From the NCBI GenBank assembly GCA_035307765.1, contig DATGHU010000022.1:1-25972 (forward strand): a stretch of DNA of 25,972 nucleotides. Direction: 5' to 3'. Every line of letters begins with the position of its first letter. Position 1 is the first letter of the stretch. The DNA comes from a bacterium (lineage in GTDB: Bacteria > Sysuimicrobiota > Sysuimicrobiia > Sysuimicrobiales > Segetimicrobiaceae). Below the pieces are notes generated by a model. It saw only the letters and a program-made list of their open reading frames with translations, had not been told where the DNA came from and did no database searches. The translations under genes and the position numbers were made by a program. This document shows positions 15,490 to 23,618 of the stretch, piece after piece.

Positions 15490-16176
15490 ATGTGCACATG
15501 GACAGGGTTGATATGCCTGCCGCGGTGCGGCGGCGCGCTTCGGCGCCGCGCGGGTCTCTTGGCGCTGGCGGGCCTTTTCGCCGCATGGATGCCGCTCGGC
15601 GGGGCGCTCTCGGCCGGGCCCGCCCCGGCGGGTGTGGAGCGGTTCGTGATCGACTCGTCAGCGTCGCAGGCGCTGTACCACGTCGGCGAGACTTTCTTCA
15701 ATCGGAACAATCAGTTCAAAGTCGCGGTCGGGATCACGCACGGGATCCAGGGCCAGATCCTGATCGATCGGGCCCACCCGTCGCAGAGCCGGATCGGCCA
15801 GATCACCGTGGACATCAGTCAGCTCACTTCGGACAGCCGCCGCCGCGACCGGGAGATTCGAAGCCAGTGGCTCGAGTCCGCGCGGTACCCGACCGCGGTG
15901 TTCACTCCGACTGCGATCGACGGCCTGCCGGCTGCCTACGTGGACGGCCGCGCGATCTCCATCCGGATCGCTGGCAACCTCGAGGTCCATGGGGTCACCA
16001 AGCCGGTCACCTTCACAGGCACGGTCACGCTCAACGGACAGATGCTGACCGGCGACGCCACCACGAACGTCCTGATGACCGACTTCGGATTCGATCCGCC
16101 GTCCCTCCTGGGGTTTCTCCAGGCGCAGAACCAGGTGGAACTGGAGATTCAGTTTACTGCGCAGCGCGCGCCGTAG
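15490..16176 (+). CDS. YceI family periplasmic lipocalin-like protein
   Basis: YceI proteins form an extended beta barrel that binds polyisoprenoid or quinone-like lipids in the periplasm. The 228-residue product starts at ATG 15490, preceded by AAAGGAG; a longer frame from 15400 lacks such a site. Residues about 1-45 are a signal peptide with arginines (ALRRRAGLLALAGLFAAWM) and an Ala-rich cleavage region near GGALSAGPA. The mature part has the family landmarks RFVIDSSAS, ITVDISQLTSDSRRRD, IRSQWLESARYPTAVF, GNLEVHGVTKPVTF and DFGFDPPSL. It carries promoter element A upstream, shared with the redox operon at 17435, so I infer coregulation with that operon. Confidence 0.9.
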   Translation: MCTWTGLICLPRCGGALRRRAGLLALAGLFAAWMPLGGALSAGPAPAGVERFVIDSSASQALYHVGETFFNRNNQFKVAVGITHGIQGQILIDRAHPSQSRIGQITVDISQLTSDSRRRDREIRSQWLESARYPTAVFTPTAIDGLPAAYVDGRAISIRIAGNLEVHGVTKPVTFTGTVTLNGQMLTGDATTNVLMTDFGFDPPSLLGFLQAQNQVELEIQFTAQRAP

Positions 16177-16595
16177 CGGGCATACCTCCGGTACATGCGG
16201 GGTGAGACGAGGAAGTCTCAGGATAAACCTGCTGGGGAAGTTGGTTCACTCGCGGTTCGCGTGGTAGCACGGCGCCCTCGCGGCGTCGGCCCTCGTGATG
16301 ATGCTGCTGGCCCAGGTGGTCCCCGCCAGGGCGGCCGACGGGTCGCTCGTCGTGTCGGCGCTCCAGGTGCTCGAACGGGACCATGCGGAGCCGGTGCATC
16401 CGGTCGACCTCCTAAACGCGGCGCTCGCGACCGTGCGGACGCCCACCCATTAGAGCGCCGCGATCCTGCCGGACATCCGGAGCGCGGCAGGATGCGGGCA
16501 CATTGGAGTCGCAGAAATCTTGATATCGGAGATTCCGGCTAATATCCTGGTCACGTCGGCTGATGCCGTGATGAATTTGAGAGGGAGGAGGGACG
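16177..16595. other. Gap between yceI and the DUF2231 gene, holding one gene fragment
   Basis: Apart from the short secreted-protein fragment at 16298-16453, no gene is visible. The last bases before the next gene contain its GGAGGAGGGA ribosome binding region. No terminator-like hairpin with a T-tract was found after yceI. Confidence 0.3.
16298..16453 (+). pseudogene. N-terminal fragment of a secreted protein, possibly an S41/PDZ protease
   Basis: A 51-codon frame reads MMLLAQVVPARAADG (a truncated signal peptide with an AxA-like cleavage site), then LVVSALQVLERDHAEPVHPV and DLLNAALATVR, then TPTH and a TAG. The segment ALQVLERDHAEPVHPVDLLNAAL resembles the start of mature C-terminal-processing or PDZ proteases, where a YVDPV motif precedes LLNAA. 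The upstream part of the signal peptide is closed by a stop and the rest of the enzyme is missing. The family call is tentative. Confidence 0.35.
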
Positions 16596-17153
16596 TTGCC
16601 GTTGCAATTCAACTGGCGCGTTGAGCTGCATCCGGTCCTGGCGCATTTTCCCATTGCGCTGTTGTTTCTGGCCTTTCTTCTCGACGGGATCGGCTGGGTG
16701 TGGAAGTCACAATCCCCCCGCATCGCTGCGTTCTACTGTCTGGTAGCGGGCGCCGTTGGCACAGTGTTGACCGTGATGAGCGGTTTACTGACTCCAGAGG
16801 CACGTGAGCGTGAGGGGGAGGCACTGCGGGGGGCTCCCCTCAGCCTACGCAGCTTTTTTAGCGGGCGCCTCGTGGAGGTGCACAAGCACTGGGGGTATGT
16901 CTTGCTTGCCCTGGTCGTGCTGTGGCTCGCCGCGCGTGTTCTGGCTCAGGTTCGTCCCCCGCGCTGGCAGGGTCTTGCGATGAGCATTAGCGTGCTTGTG
17001 ATGATCGCACTTATTATGACCGGCTATTACGGTGGGGATCTTGTCTATGGGCGGCGTGGACGTGGGCGCGGCCAGATGGCCCCTTCCCCCCGCGTTGAAG
17101 GGGCACACGTCTTGTCGCTGGAAGGTGGTGTCAGCCCAACGGATTTCCCATAA
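16596..17153 (+). CDS. DUF2231 family membrane protein
   Basis: A 185-residue integral membrane protein with four hydrophobic helices. It opens with the family signature around ELHPVLAHFPIALL (His12 and His17), then AFYCLVAGAVGTVLTVMSGL, a loop with EVHKHWGYVLLALVVLW, and a last helix ending TGYYGGDLVYG. The conserved histidines could bind heme or metal, but this is not established. The TTG start is supported by GGAGGAGGGA directly upstream. It lies between yceI and the redox operon on the same strand and may belong to the same envelope redox group. The C-terminal 30 residues are polar and variable. Confidence 0.82.
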   Translation: MPLQFNWRVELHPVLAHFPIALLFLAFLLDGIGWVWKSQSPRIAAFYCLVAGAVGTVLTVMSGLLTPEAREREGEALRGAPLSLRSFFSGRLVEVHKHWGYVLLALVVLWLAARVLAQVRPPRWQGLAMSISVLVMIALIMTGYYGGDLVYGRRGRGRGQMAPSPRVEGAHVLSLEGGVSPTDFP

Positions 17154-17274
17154 CGGGGTGGGCCTACCGCCTTTCCAGCGCCTTCAGCATTCACCAAGCC
17201 CGGCATGACGTTCCGGTCTTCGCCTTCGAATAGATCTCCTGCCGCTTGGCTGACGGGCCAAAGCAACATCGCGC

Positions 17275-17339
17275 TTAACACCTGCTAACATCTCCAATAA
17301 CCTTCCCCTAACCACAGCCCGCCAGCCCGACCGTATCAT
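17275..17339 (+). promoter_or_regulatory. Promoter element B: four phased TAAC half sites and TATCAT box
   Basis: TAAC begins at 17276, 17286, 17298 and 17309 (spacing 10, 12, 11), the same spacing as element A at 15138. TATCAT at 17334-17339 is a good -10 box, and there is no recognisable -35, which fits activator dependence. Sequence similarity to element A continues to GGACACC beyond the -10. It lies about 95 bases upstream of the Tat-protein gene that heads the operon containing the response regulator. Confidence 0.7.
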
Positions 17340-17434
17340 GGGAGCGCGGACACCAAACGTGCCCAGAAGGGCACGGAGGGGTCCATAATCCGGTGAGCCG
17401 TGGTGCTCGCCACCGTCATCCTCGGAGGGACCCG

Positions 17435-17770
17435 ATGAACAAGCCCACGAACAAACCGACAAAAACGCGGAGGAGATGGCTGAAGGGGAGTCTTGCGGCC
17501 GCCTCGCTGCTCGCCACGCTCTCGGGGTGGAAAGTGCTGGCCGGGGCAGACCAGCCGGCGCACCCCGCCGCCGGCGTCGCTGTGCAGATGGCGGATTCGT
17601 CACCGGTTCCATCGGTCACCGCTCCCCAAGACTCCGGTCGCGTGGTCCTCTTCCGCGGGTCGAACGGACAGATGTATCTTCTCCCGCTCTCAGAAGCCGA
17701 TCCGGCTCCTCTCCCGCAGGTTGACCCTTCTGCCCCGCCGCCCATTGCGCGGACACACTCCTCTCGCTAG
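17435..17770 (+). CDS. Small Tat-exported protein, function unknown
   Basis: A 111-residue product whose ATG is preceded by GGAGGGA. The N-terminus KTRRRWLKGSLAAASLLATL fits a twin-arginine signal (TRRRWLK, with Trp at the usual Phe position), with likely cleavage near VLAGADQ. The mature part of about 75 residues is Pro- and Ala-rich at both ends, with a central stretch VVLFRGSNGQMYLLPLSEAD. No domain is recognised and no FMN-attachment motif of the DxxSGAT type is seen. It is the first gene after promoter element B and lies six bases upstream of apbE, so it is probably part of the redox operon. Tat export suggests that it folds or binds a cofactor before secretion. Confidence 0.72.
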   Translation: MNKPTNKPTKTRRRWLKGSLAAASLLATLSGWKVLAGADQPAHPAAGVAVQMADSSPVPSVTAPQDSGRVVLFRGSNGQMYLLPLSEADPAPLPQVDPSAPPPIARTHSSR

Positions 17771-17776
17771 TGAGTC

Positions 17777-18760
17777 ATGGGACGGATGATGCACAGCGCG
17801 GATCGGAACCTGCACGAAGCCACGTTCCGTGCCATGGGATGCCAGATGGCACTGGTGGTCGCCACCGAGGATGCCCAGGCGGCCGCGGTTCACCTGGCCG
17901 CCGCCCGCTCTCTCATTGACGGTTTAGAGGATCGCCTCAGCCGGTTTCGGACGACCAGTGAATTGAGCCACCTCAACGCCCACCCCGCGCGCTCCATGCC
18001 GGTCAGCGAGGATCTGTGGGAGGTGCTGCAGCTCGCCATCGACGGTGCCAGGCGCACCGGCGGCCTGTACGATCCAACCATCCTGGACGCCTTGGAATCC
18101 GTGGGCTACGATCGTCCGTTCCAGGAAATGCGGGGGGAGAACGGGCCCCTTCGTAGGCTGACGTCCCGCCCCGATTCGTGGCGAGAGATCCGGCTTGATT
18201 CTCGAGCACGCACTGTGACCCTCCCATCAGGGGCGCGTTTGGACTTTGGCGGGATCGCGAAGGCGTGGACGGCCGAGCGGGCGGCAACGTCGCTGTCTGC
18301 GCTGGGGCCCTGCCTTGTGGACGCTGGCGGCGACATCGCGACCCGAGGCGCTCCGCCGGGCCGGCCGGGATGGCCTATTGGGGTGGCCGATCCCCGGCAT
18401 CCTGACCGAGACTTGACCACCTTGGTGGTGGCGCATCGCGGTGTGGCGACCTCGGGGGTCGATTTCCGGCGCTGGCGTCGAGATGGCACCGTATACCACC
18501 ATATCATCGATCCTCGGACGCATCTTCCGGCACGAACCGACCTTTGGTCAGTGACGGTTGTCGCCGCGAACGCCCGGGAGGCGAACCTGCACGCTATTAC
18601 GGCCCTCATCCTGGGCTCGAAGGAAGGGCTCCGGTACCTGGCCGCGCAGTACGATATTGAAGGGCTCGCCGTAGACCAGGAGGGTGGCGTGCGCACAACG
18701 CCCGGATTCTGCCGCCAGGTGTGGTCGAAGTGGATTGCAGGAGGAGTCACCGATGGATGA
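17777..18760 (+). CDS. apbE: FAD:protein FMN transferase (ApbE family)
   Basis: ApbE enzymes hydrolyse FAD and attach FMN covalently to Thr or Ser of partner proteins, usually outside the cytoplasm. The 327-residue sequence shows FRAMGCQMALVV, a LSRFRTTSELSHLN motif, GGLYDPTILDALESVGYD, LDFGGIAKAW (155-164), VDAGGDIATRG (181-191), VATSG (223-227) and HHIIDPRTHLPA (241-252). No signal peptide or lipobox is seen, so this one may act in the cytoplasm or its true start may differ; no clear ribosome binding site precedes the ATG. The late motif reads EANLHAITA rather than the common ADALATA. It overlaps the next gene by eight bases. No FMN-binding-domain protein is encoded nearby, so its flavin acceptor is unknown. 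Confidence 0.9.
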   Translation: MGRMMHSADRNLHEATFRAMGCQMALVVATEDAQAAAVHLAAARSLIDGLEDRLSRFRTTSELSHLNAHPARSMPVSEDLWEVLQLAIDGARRTGGLYDPTILDALESVGYDRPFQEMRGENGPLRRLTSRPDSWREIRLDSRARTVTLPSGARLDFGGIAKAWTAERAATSLSALGPCLVDAGGDIATRGAPPGRPGWPIGVADPRHPDRDLTTLVVAHRGVATSGVDFRRWRRDGTVYHHIIDPRTHLPARTDLWSVTVVAANAREANLHAITALILGSKEGLRYLAAQYDIEGLAVDQEGGVRTTPGFCRQVWSKWIAGGVTDG

Positions 18761-19445
18761 TCAAGAAAAACTGGTATCGGGTCCGAGGATGAGCACCGCT
18801 GCCCTGATTGTGCTTGGAGGCGTACTGAGTGGTCTTGCAGCGCTCGTGGTCCTTTCACACTGGCTGCCGGTCTTCACCGCCTCGCTCGCGGGCCGCCAGC
18901 CGAAGGCGTACTGGGAGCTCACTCGGGCATCGGGCATGACCGCGTACGCGCTGTTGTGGTTGTCAATCGTGCTGGGATTGTCGCTGTCCGGCAAGGTCTC
19001 GCGGGTCTGGCCGGGAGGACCGACCGCCGCCGATCTACACCAGTTCGCCAGTCTGCTTGCCCTGGCGTTCGCAACCTTTCATGGCCTGATCCTCTTGGGG
19101 GATCGGTACATCGGATACACCCCGGCTCAGATCCTCCTGCCTTTCGCCAGAAGCAGCTACCGCCCACTGTGGGTGGGGATGGGACAGGTCGCATTCTATC
19201 TTGCCGCTATAGTCGCGTTTAGCGTCTACCTACGGCGGTGGATTGGCTATCACGCTTGGCGCCTCCTCCACTTCACCAGTTTTGCCATCTATCTGCTGGT
19301 GACCGCGCATGCCCTCGGCGCCGGGACGGATAGCCGGACGCCGCTTGCCGTGGCCATCTATGGATCGGGAAGTCTAGTGATTTGCTTCATGACGGCGCAC
19401 CGGATCACGGTCTCCACCCGGGTGCCTCGCCCCGTTCATGGATAA
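18753..19445 (+). CDS. Ferric-reductase-like transmembrane protein (heme b, MsrQ/YedZ-like)
   Basis: A 230-residue protein with about six membrane helices, matching the ferric reductase-like transmembrane domain. Possible heme ligands are His96 and His110 (LHQFASLLALAFATFHG, spacing 14) and His167/173 with His186 (YHAWRLLHFTSFAIYLLVTAH). It would move electrons across the membrane through b hemes. There is no FAD/NAD domain, so the electron donor must be a separate protein. ATG 18753 follows GGAGGAG and overlaps the end of apbE; the frame upstream of it belongs to apbE. The gene overlaps the response regulator by eight bases. An ApbE plus heme-membrane-protein pair suggests a flavin-linked extracytoplasmic electron transfer step. 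Confidence 0.86.
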   Translation: MDDQEKLVSGPRMSTAALIVLGGVLSGLAALVVLSHWLPVFTASLAGRQPKAYWELTRASGMTAYALLWLSIVLGLSLSGKVSRVWPGGPTAADLHQFASLLALAFATFHGLILLGDRYIGYTPAQILLPFARSSYRPLWVGMGQVAFYLAAIVAFSVYLRRWIGYHAWRLLHFTSFAIYLLVTAHALGAGTDSRTPLAVAIYGSGSLVICFMTAHRITVSTRVPRPVHG

Positions 19446-20175
19446 CAGCGGCCACACCCCCGTCACGATGCTCCTCCTCATTGAAGACGACGAGAGCATC
19501 GCTGAGCCGCTCGTTTTCGGGCTGCGGGGCGAAGGATTTGAGGTGCAGCATGCCCTAACCGGCAGACAGGGGCTTCAGCTCGCCCGCAGCGCTCATCCCG
19601 ATATTGTCTTACTGGATGTGATGTTGCCGGACGTGGATGGGTTCACCGTATGTCGGACCCTTCGGAAAGAATCGTCAGTTCCCATTCTCATGCTGACCGC
19701 TCGGGGCCAGGAACTGGAACGGGTCATGGGCCTCGAGGTCGGTGCCGACGACTATCTCGTCAAGCCGTTCAGCTTCCGCGAGCTCGTTTCCAGAATACGA
19801 GCGATGCTGCGGCGCCGCGCGCTAGATCGCGGCGAGGCGCCGGCGGCGGAGCGGCTCACGGTCGGTGAGATCGCCTTGGAGCGTATGGCCCGTCGTGTGT
19901 GGCGGGCCGGGCGCCCCGTCGACCTTCGCCCGCGGGAGTTCGACCTGCTGAGGACCCTACTCGAACACGCCGGCGAGGCGCTCTCACGCGAGGAGCTGCT
20001 TACCCGTGTGTGGGGACCCGAGTGGGTCGGAGATCCCAGAACGTTGGACGTACATATCCACTGGTTGCGGGAGAAATTGGAAGACGATCCGTCACGGCCT
20101 CGCCTGATCGAAACCGTCCGCGGCCACGGATACCGACTCATGGAACCTCCCGGGCCCACAGCCGATGCTTCGTAG
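19438..20175 (+). CDS. OmpR/PhoB-family response regulator
   Basis: A 245-residue two-domain regulator. The receiver domain has the acidic pair Asp17-Asp18 (IEDDES), the phosphoacceptor Asp60 in IVLLDVMLPD, Thr87 and Lys109 in DDYLVKPF. A winged helix-turn-helix domain follows (about 140-235), with LRPREFDLLRTLLEHAG, DVHIHWLREKLEDD and TVRGHGYRL. The start overlaps the upstream stop, and the gene overlaps the downstream kinase by 11 bases, so translation is probably coupled. OmpR-family regulators bind direct repeats phased by about one helical turn, which matches the TAAC elements at 15138 and 17275. I infer autoregulation through the latter. Confidence 0.95.
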   Translation: MDNSGHTPVTMLLLIEDDESIAEPLVFGLRGEGFEVQHALTGRQGLQLARSAHPDIVLLDVMLPDVDGFTVCRTLRKESSVPILMLTARGQELERVMGLEVGADDYLVKPFSFRELVSRIRAMLRRRALDRGEAPAAERLTVGEIALERMARRVWRAGRPVDLRPREFDLLRTLLEHAGEALSREELLTRVWGPEWVGDPRTLDVHIHWLREKLEDDPSRPRLIETVRGHGYRLMEPPGPTADAS

Positions 20176-21628
20176 CTTACACGCCCACCTGCTTGTCACC
20201 TATCTCGCGCTCGCGATCCTCGGGCTGGGCGGACTTACTCTGTGGACCGGGCAGCGTCTGCAGGCGATCCGTCTCGAGCAGGTCGAGCAGAATCTCGCCC
20301 TGCAGGCTGATCTAATCGCGGGAGCGTTCCGAGAGCCCCTTGAGCGTCTCCACGGAGGCGAACAGACGGAACGGGCTCCGCTCACAAATCTGGCCCAATT
20401 ATACGCGCAGAGAACCGGCGGACGGGTCATCGTGCTGGATCCCCAATTACGGGTCCTGACGAGTTCTGACGATCGAGCCGCTGGGTGGACCCTCACGGGT
20501 CGACCGGAACTCCTTGCGGCCCAGCGGGGGCGGGACGTGTTCGACGTTCGCCGAGACGACGGCGGCGGAGCCGAACGTCTCTTCGTTGCCGCCGTAGTCA
20601 GGCATGAAGGCAATCGGTCCCCCCTCGCCTTTGTGCAGTTCTCCGTGCCCGCGGCCGGGATCTATACGGAGCTACGCCGGACCTGGCTGGGGCTGCTCAT
20701 TTCCGGCGGCGTCGTGCTGCTGGCGACGGTGGTGGCAAGCATGTTGCTGGCCCGCCGGATCGCCGCTCCCATCCGCAGCCTGACCGGGGTTACCGAGGCC
20801 ATGGCGGCCGGCGACCTCGCGCATCAGGTCACGCCGGCGGGCCCCGAGGAGGTTGAGCGGCTGGGGCGGGCGTTCAATCTGATGGCTGAGCGCGTCCGGG
20901 AAACCCTCACTCACCAGAAGGCGTTCGTCGCGCACGCGGCCCATGAGCTGCGCTCTCCGCTCACGAGCCTGCGCCTGCGCCTGGAACTGCTGCAGACCCC
21001 GCAGCACGGGCACGACGCGGTGACCCGCCGCTACCTCGTCGAAATGGCGCAACAGGTCGCCTCCATGCAGCACCTCATGGATCACCTGCTCGCGCTGTCG
21101 GCGCTCGACGAGGCCCAACGCCCGCCCCGGACCTCTCTGGATCTGGCGCCTATCCTCTATGAGCTCGCCGACGAGATGGGCCCGCTCGCCCGCGCCGCCG
21201 GTCTCGACCTGGCGGCGGAGGTCCCTCCGCACCTGCCCCCGGTGCATGCGAACGCCGAGCAGATGCGCATCGTCGTCCGCAATCTCCTCGACAACGCGAT
21301 CAAGTATACGCCCGCGCCGGGGCGCGTGTCCCTCGCCGCCGAGCCGGCCGGAAACGCGGTCCGCATCCGCGTCGCGGACACCGGCGTCGGCATCCCCCGC
21401 GAGGAGCTCCCGCTCGTCTTCGACCGCTTCTACCGCGTGGAGGGCGGCAGCCTCAAGCGACCCGGCGGATCCGGGTTGGGCCTCGCGCTGGTGCAGGGGA
21501 TCGTCGCGGCCCACGGAGGAACAATCCAGATCGAGAGCGAGCCGGGACAGGGAACGACCTGCACCGTCCGTTTGCCCCAGCGAGCTGCCTACACCATGAT
21601 GGAGCCCCTGGAGGTGACACCACCGTGA
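20165..21628 (+). CDS. Sensor histidine kinase with HAMP domain
   Basis: A 487-residue membrane kinase paired with the upstream regulator. Domain order: transmembrane helix 1 (about 8-28), an extracytoplasmic sensor region of about 145 residues with no recognised fold, transmembrane helix 2 (about 174-196), HAMP (197-250), HisKA with the H-box AHELRSPLTSLR (His260), and the ATPase domain with N-box NLLDNAIKYTP (373-383), G1 DTGVGIP (405-411), F-box FDRFYR and G2 GGSGLGLAL (434-442). All catalytic motifs are intact. Its last codons overlap a further short frame by GTGA. Position in the operon suggests that it senses an envelope redox or metal signal, but the signal cannot be read from the sequence. 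Confidence 0.94.
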   Translation: MLRSLHAHLLVTYLALAILGLGGLTLWTGQRLQAIRLEQVEQNLALQADLIAGAFREPLERLHGGEQTERAPLTNLAQLYAQRTGGRVIVLDPQLRVLTSSDDRAAGWTLTGRPELLAAQRGRDVFDVRRDDGGGAERLFVAAVVRHEGNRSPLAFVQFSVPAAGIYTELRRTWLGLLISGGVVLLATVVASMLLARRIAAPIRSLTGVTEAMAAGDLAHQVTPAGPEEVERLGRAFNLMAERVRETLTHQKAFVAHAAHELRSPLTSLRLRLELLQTPQHGHDAVTRRYLVEMAQQVASMQHLMDHLLALSALDEAQRPPRTSLDLAPILYELADEMGPLARAAGLDLAAEVPPHLPPVHANAEQMRIVVRNLLDNAIKYTPAPGRVSLAAEPAGNAVRIRVADTGVGIPREELPLVFDRFYRVEGGSLKRPGGSGLGLALVQGIVAAHGGTIQIESEPGQGTTCTVRLPQRAAYTMMEPLEVTPP

Positions 21629-21699
21629 GCGTCGAGCGCGCCCCCCGGAAAATCACCAGCGTGTTTCTTCGAGGGACAGGATTGCCGACGTTCCTGTAG
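21625..21699 (+). pseudogene. Truncated gene following the kinase (24 codons)
   Basis: A GTG start overlaps the kinase stop as GTGA and is preceded by a strong GGAGGTGA seven bases upstream, so a gene clearly began here. The frame reads MSVERAPRKITSVFLRGTGL and ends after 24 codons at a TAG. The peptide is basic and not recognisable. I infer the stump of a former sixth gene of the operon, lost by deletion, although a genuine leader-type micro-peptide is possible. Confidence 0.45.
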
Positions 21700-22583
21700 C
21701 ATTCTTCAATGGTACCCTGCGCCGACTAACCGATCTTCCGCGGAGCGCTCATATGGCGCGGCCGCGTTCCGAGTCGTCGACGTTCTTGCCGGGACGTCGG
21801 GGGAGATCGAGGCGGAGTGCGCACCCAAGATCGGCCCCCAGTGTTACACATAATCATCCTTCCTGAACCATTGCCGGAGGCGCGCCGGCACCCAATTGGA
21901 GTTCGAATGTCGCCCACCCACGATGAGGAGTAAGAACCCGGTCAGGGCACCGAGAAGACACAACATCGGCAATACTATGAGAGCCGCCAATTCCCACCCA
22001 AACCTCAGCATTGTTTCCATATTCATATCACCATAGCCCACGGGAGGATCTGAGACTATCGGGTTGAGACCTGATACTTCATGATATGGGTTGAGGATGA
22101 GCCGAAGGAGGAAGGGGGCTACGAGGTGTTGTCGCGCGCTTCACCATCGCCGCGGGAGATCCTACGGAGGAAATTGCCACAACCGAGGCCGACGGGCTGC
22201 GAATGACGGCGGTGAACCACTGCGCTGGTAGAATCAATCCGAACGGGCCAGCCCATAGGGCTTGCCTACCCGCTCTGGCCGGGCAATCCGAGGTGAGATG
22301 TACGGGAGTCCGAAAGCTACCGGTCCAGGCTCGGCCCGCCGGTGCCGGCTCCAACCTATGCGAGAACAGGAGGCACTCACATTGCCACGAAGGAACTCCC
22401 GAGCGCGCAACCACGCCCGATGAACGGGGATGAGCACGTAAAGCGCCCGCGCTTCCGACTTGAGGCGCGCCTTGAGTGGTAGCGGACTGGTTCTGAGGTG
22501 ACTACCAGAGCCCCACGTAGGGGCATTCTCTCTCCAAAAGAGAGGGCAGTTGACCCTATGGGACCGGATGACCTCGCAGGGCG
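21700..22583. other. Mostly non-coding stretch between the two redox clusters
   Basis: Contains one probable small membrane protein gene (21844-22026, minus). The remaining 550 bases show no recognisable gene. Two small hairpins lie downstream of the cytochrome b gene: GCCCC/GGGGC at 22510-22524 and CTCTCT/AGAGAG at 22528-22544. They may help end transcription of the minus-strand cluster, though no long T-tract is present. Confidence 0.35.
21844..22026 (-). CDS. Small single-pass membrane protein (60 aa), function unknown
   Basis: A short frame with one long hydrophobic helix (LAALIVLPMLCLLGALTGFL, extending to LIVGG), an acidic and aromatic N-terminus (MNMETMLRFGWE) and a basic C-terminal tail (WVPARLRQWFRKDDYV). 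The layout fits a type I-like small membrane protein with a cytoplasmic tail. I prefer ATG 22026, preceded by GGTGAT, over the GTG five codons upstream. No family is recognised. It lies alone on the minus strand, downstream of the cytochrome b cluster. Confidence 0.42.
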   Translation of the reverse strand: MNMETMLRFGWELAALIVLPMLCLLGALTGFLLLIVGGRHSNSNWVPARLRQWFRKDDYV

Positions 22584-23618
22584 TCAGTGGAGATGAGCGA
22601 CCGGGGACGACAGCCAAGCGTAGATACCGAGTCCGATCACTGCGGCCGCAACCGCCGCCCCCGCCGTTAGCGCTCGCCGCCTGCCCTTCCACCCCGGCGC
22701 GCCGCCGCGATCTAAGATCGGGACGGCGAGCAACCACAAGAAGACCGTCACCACCCCCCACAGCCCCGCCAGGCCAAACAAAGTTTCCAGGCCATACGCG
22801 GGCAGGAACAGCCATGGGGGTTTAGTCACCTCGATCCCGGGGACCGGAGCGGGCCCCTGCCCGGGTGGTAAAATCAGCGCGAGCGCCAGCGCAAGGCCGA
22901 GCATGAGACAGCCGTACCCGGCGGCTCCTTTAAGGTGGTGGGCGAATGTGTACCGCGACTGCGGCGATTCCGGATGAGCCAGGTGCGGGGAGAACCCGTG
23001 CTGTCGGACCAAGTAGAGGTGCCCAGAAAGCAGGATGAAGAGCACAAGCGGCAGCAGGCTGACATGCGCCATATACAGCCGGGTCAGCAGCGGCACGTGA
23101 CTCGAAAACGCGGGCGAGAACCAGCCGCCGAACACCCCCAACAGGCGGGCGAACGCCACGTTGTGCGCCAGGGCCTCGATCGCTCCCTGGTCCCAGCGCA
23201 GCACGGTCCCGGTGAAGAAAAAGGCCAGCAACGTGGCCAGCAGCGCGACGCCCACGACCCAGTTGGCCTCGCGTGGAAATCGGTAGGCGCCCGTCACATA
23301 GACACGTATCAGGTGAAGGAGGAGCACCACCACGGTCAGATGGGCGGCCCAGACGTGGATCCCTCGGATCACCTCTCCGCCCCGCACCTGGGTCATGACG
23401 AAGCGGATACTAGCGTTCGCGACGCCGGGGTCCGGAGCATAGAATTGGCCCAGGAGGACGCCCGTGACGACAAGGATCACTAACCCCGCGAGCGTAATCG
23501 CCCCCAACAAATACGGGAGCGTGTTGGCGTAGGCCGGGACCTCGTACAGGAAGTTGTGGAGGACGAGCCGGGCGTCTACCGCAACCCACACCCGTTTCCA
23601 ACGAGACGCGGGCGTCAT
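22584..23618 (-). CDS. Cytochrome b, b6-type with subunit-IV-like C-terminus
   Basis: A 344-residue membrane protein combining a cytochrome b6-like four-helix core with a C-terminal part resembling subunit IV. The heme-ligand pairs are His88/His102 (IHVWAAHLTVVVLLLHLIRV) and His185/His200 (LYMAHVSLLPLVLFILLSGH). The 15-residue spacing of the second pair is the b6-type rather than mitochondrial-type pattern. The quinol-site PEWY motif reads PPWL here (267-270). Further helices follow to residue 335. ATG 23618 overlaps the upstream stop by four bases. No Rieske or cytochrome c1 gene is in the window; the cupredoxin upstream is the obvious electron partner. A longer frame reaching 24044 is not family-like and is rejected. 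Confidence 0.9.
   Translation of the reverse strand: MTPASRWKRVWVAVDARLVLHNFLYEVPAYANTLPYLLGAITLAGLVILVVTGVLLGQFYAPDPGVANASIRFVMTQVRGGEVIRGIHVWAAHLTVVVLLLHLIRVYVTGAYRFPREANWVVGVALLATLLAFFFTGTVLRWDQGAIEALAHNVAFARLLGVFGGWFSPAFSSHVPLLTRLYMAHVSLLPLVLFILLSGHLYLVRQHGFSPHLAHPESPQSRYTFAHHLKGAAGYGCLMLGLALALALILPPGQGPAPVPGIEVTKPPWLFLPAYGLETLFGLAGLWGVVTVFLWLLAVPILDRGGAPGWKGRRRALTAGAAVAAAVIGLGIYAWLSSPVAHLH

Noticed and set aside
20672-21514. A 280-codon minus-strand frame opposite the histidine kinase
   Set aside because: The kinase motifs are all intact on the plus strand; the opposite frame is a composition artefact.
22090-22440. A possible group II intron or structured RNA in the stretch left of the cytochrome b gene
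   Set aside because: Some stem-rich sequence is present, but no domain V-like hairpin, reverse transcriptase frame or exon-binding pattern could be found.
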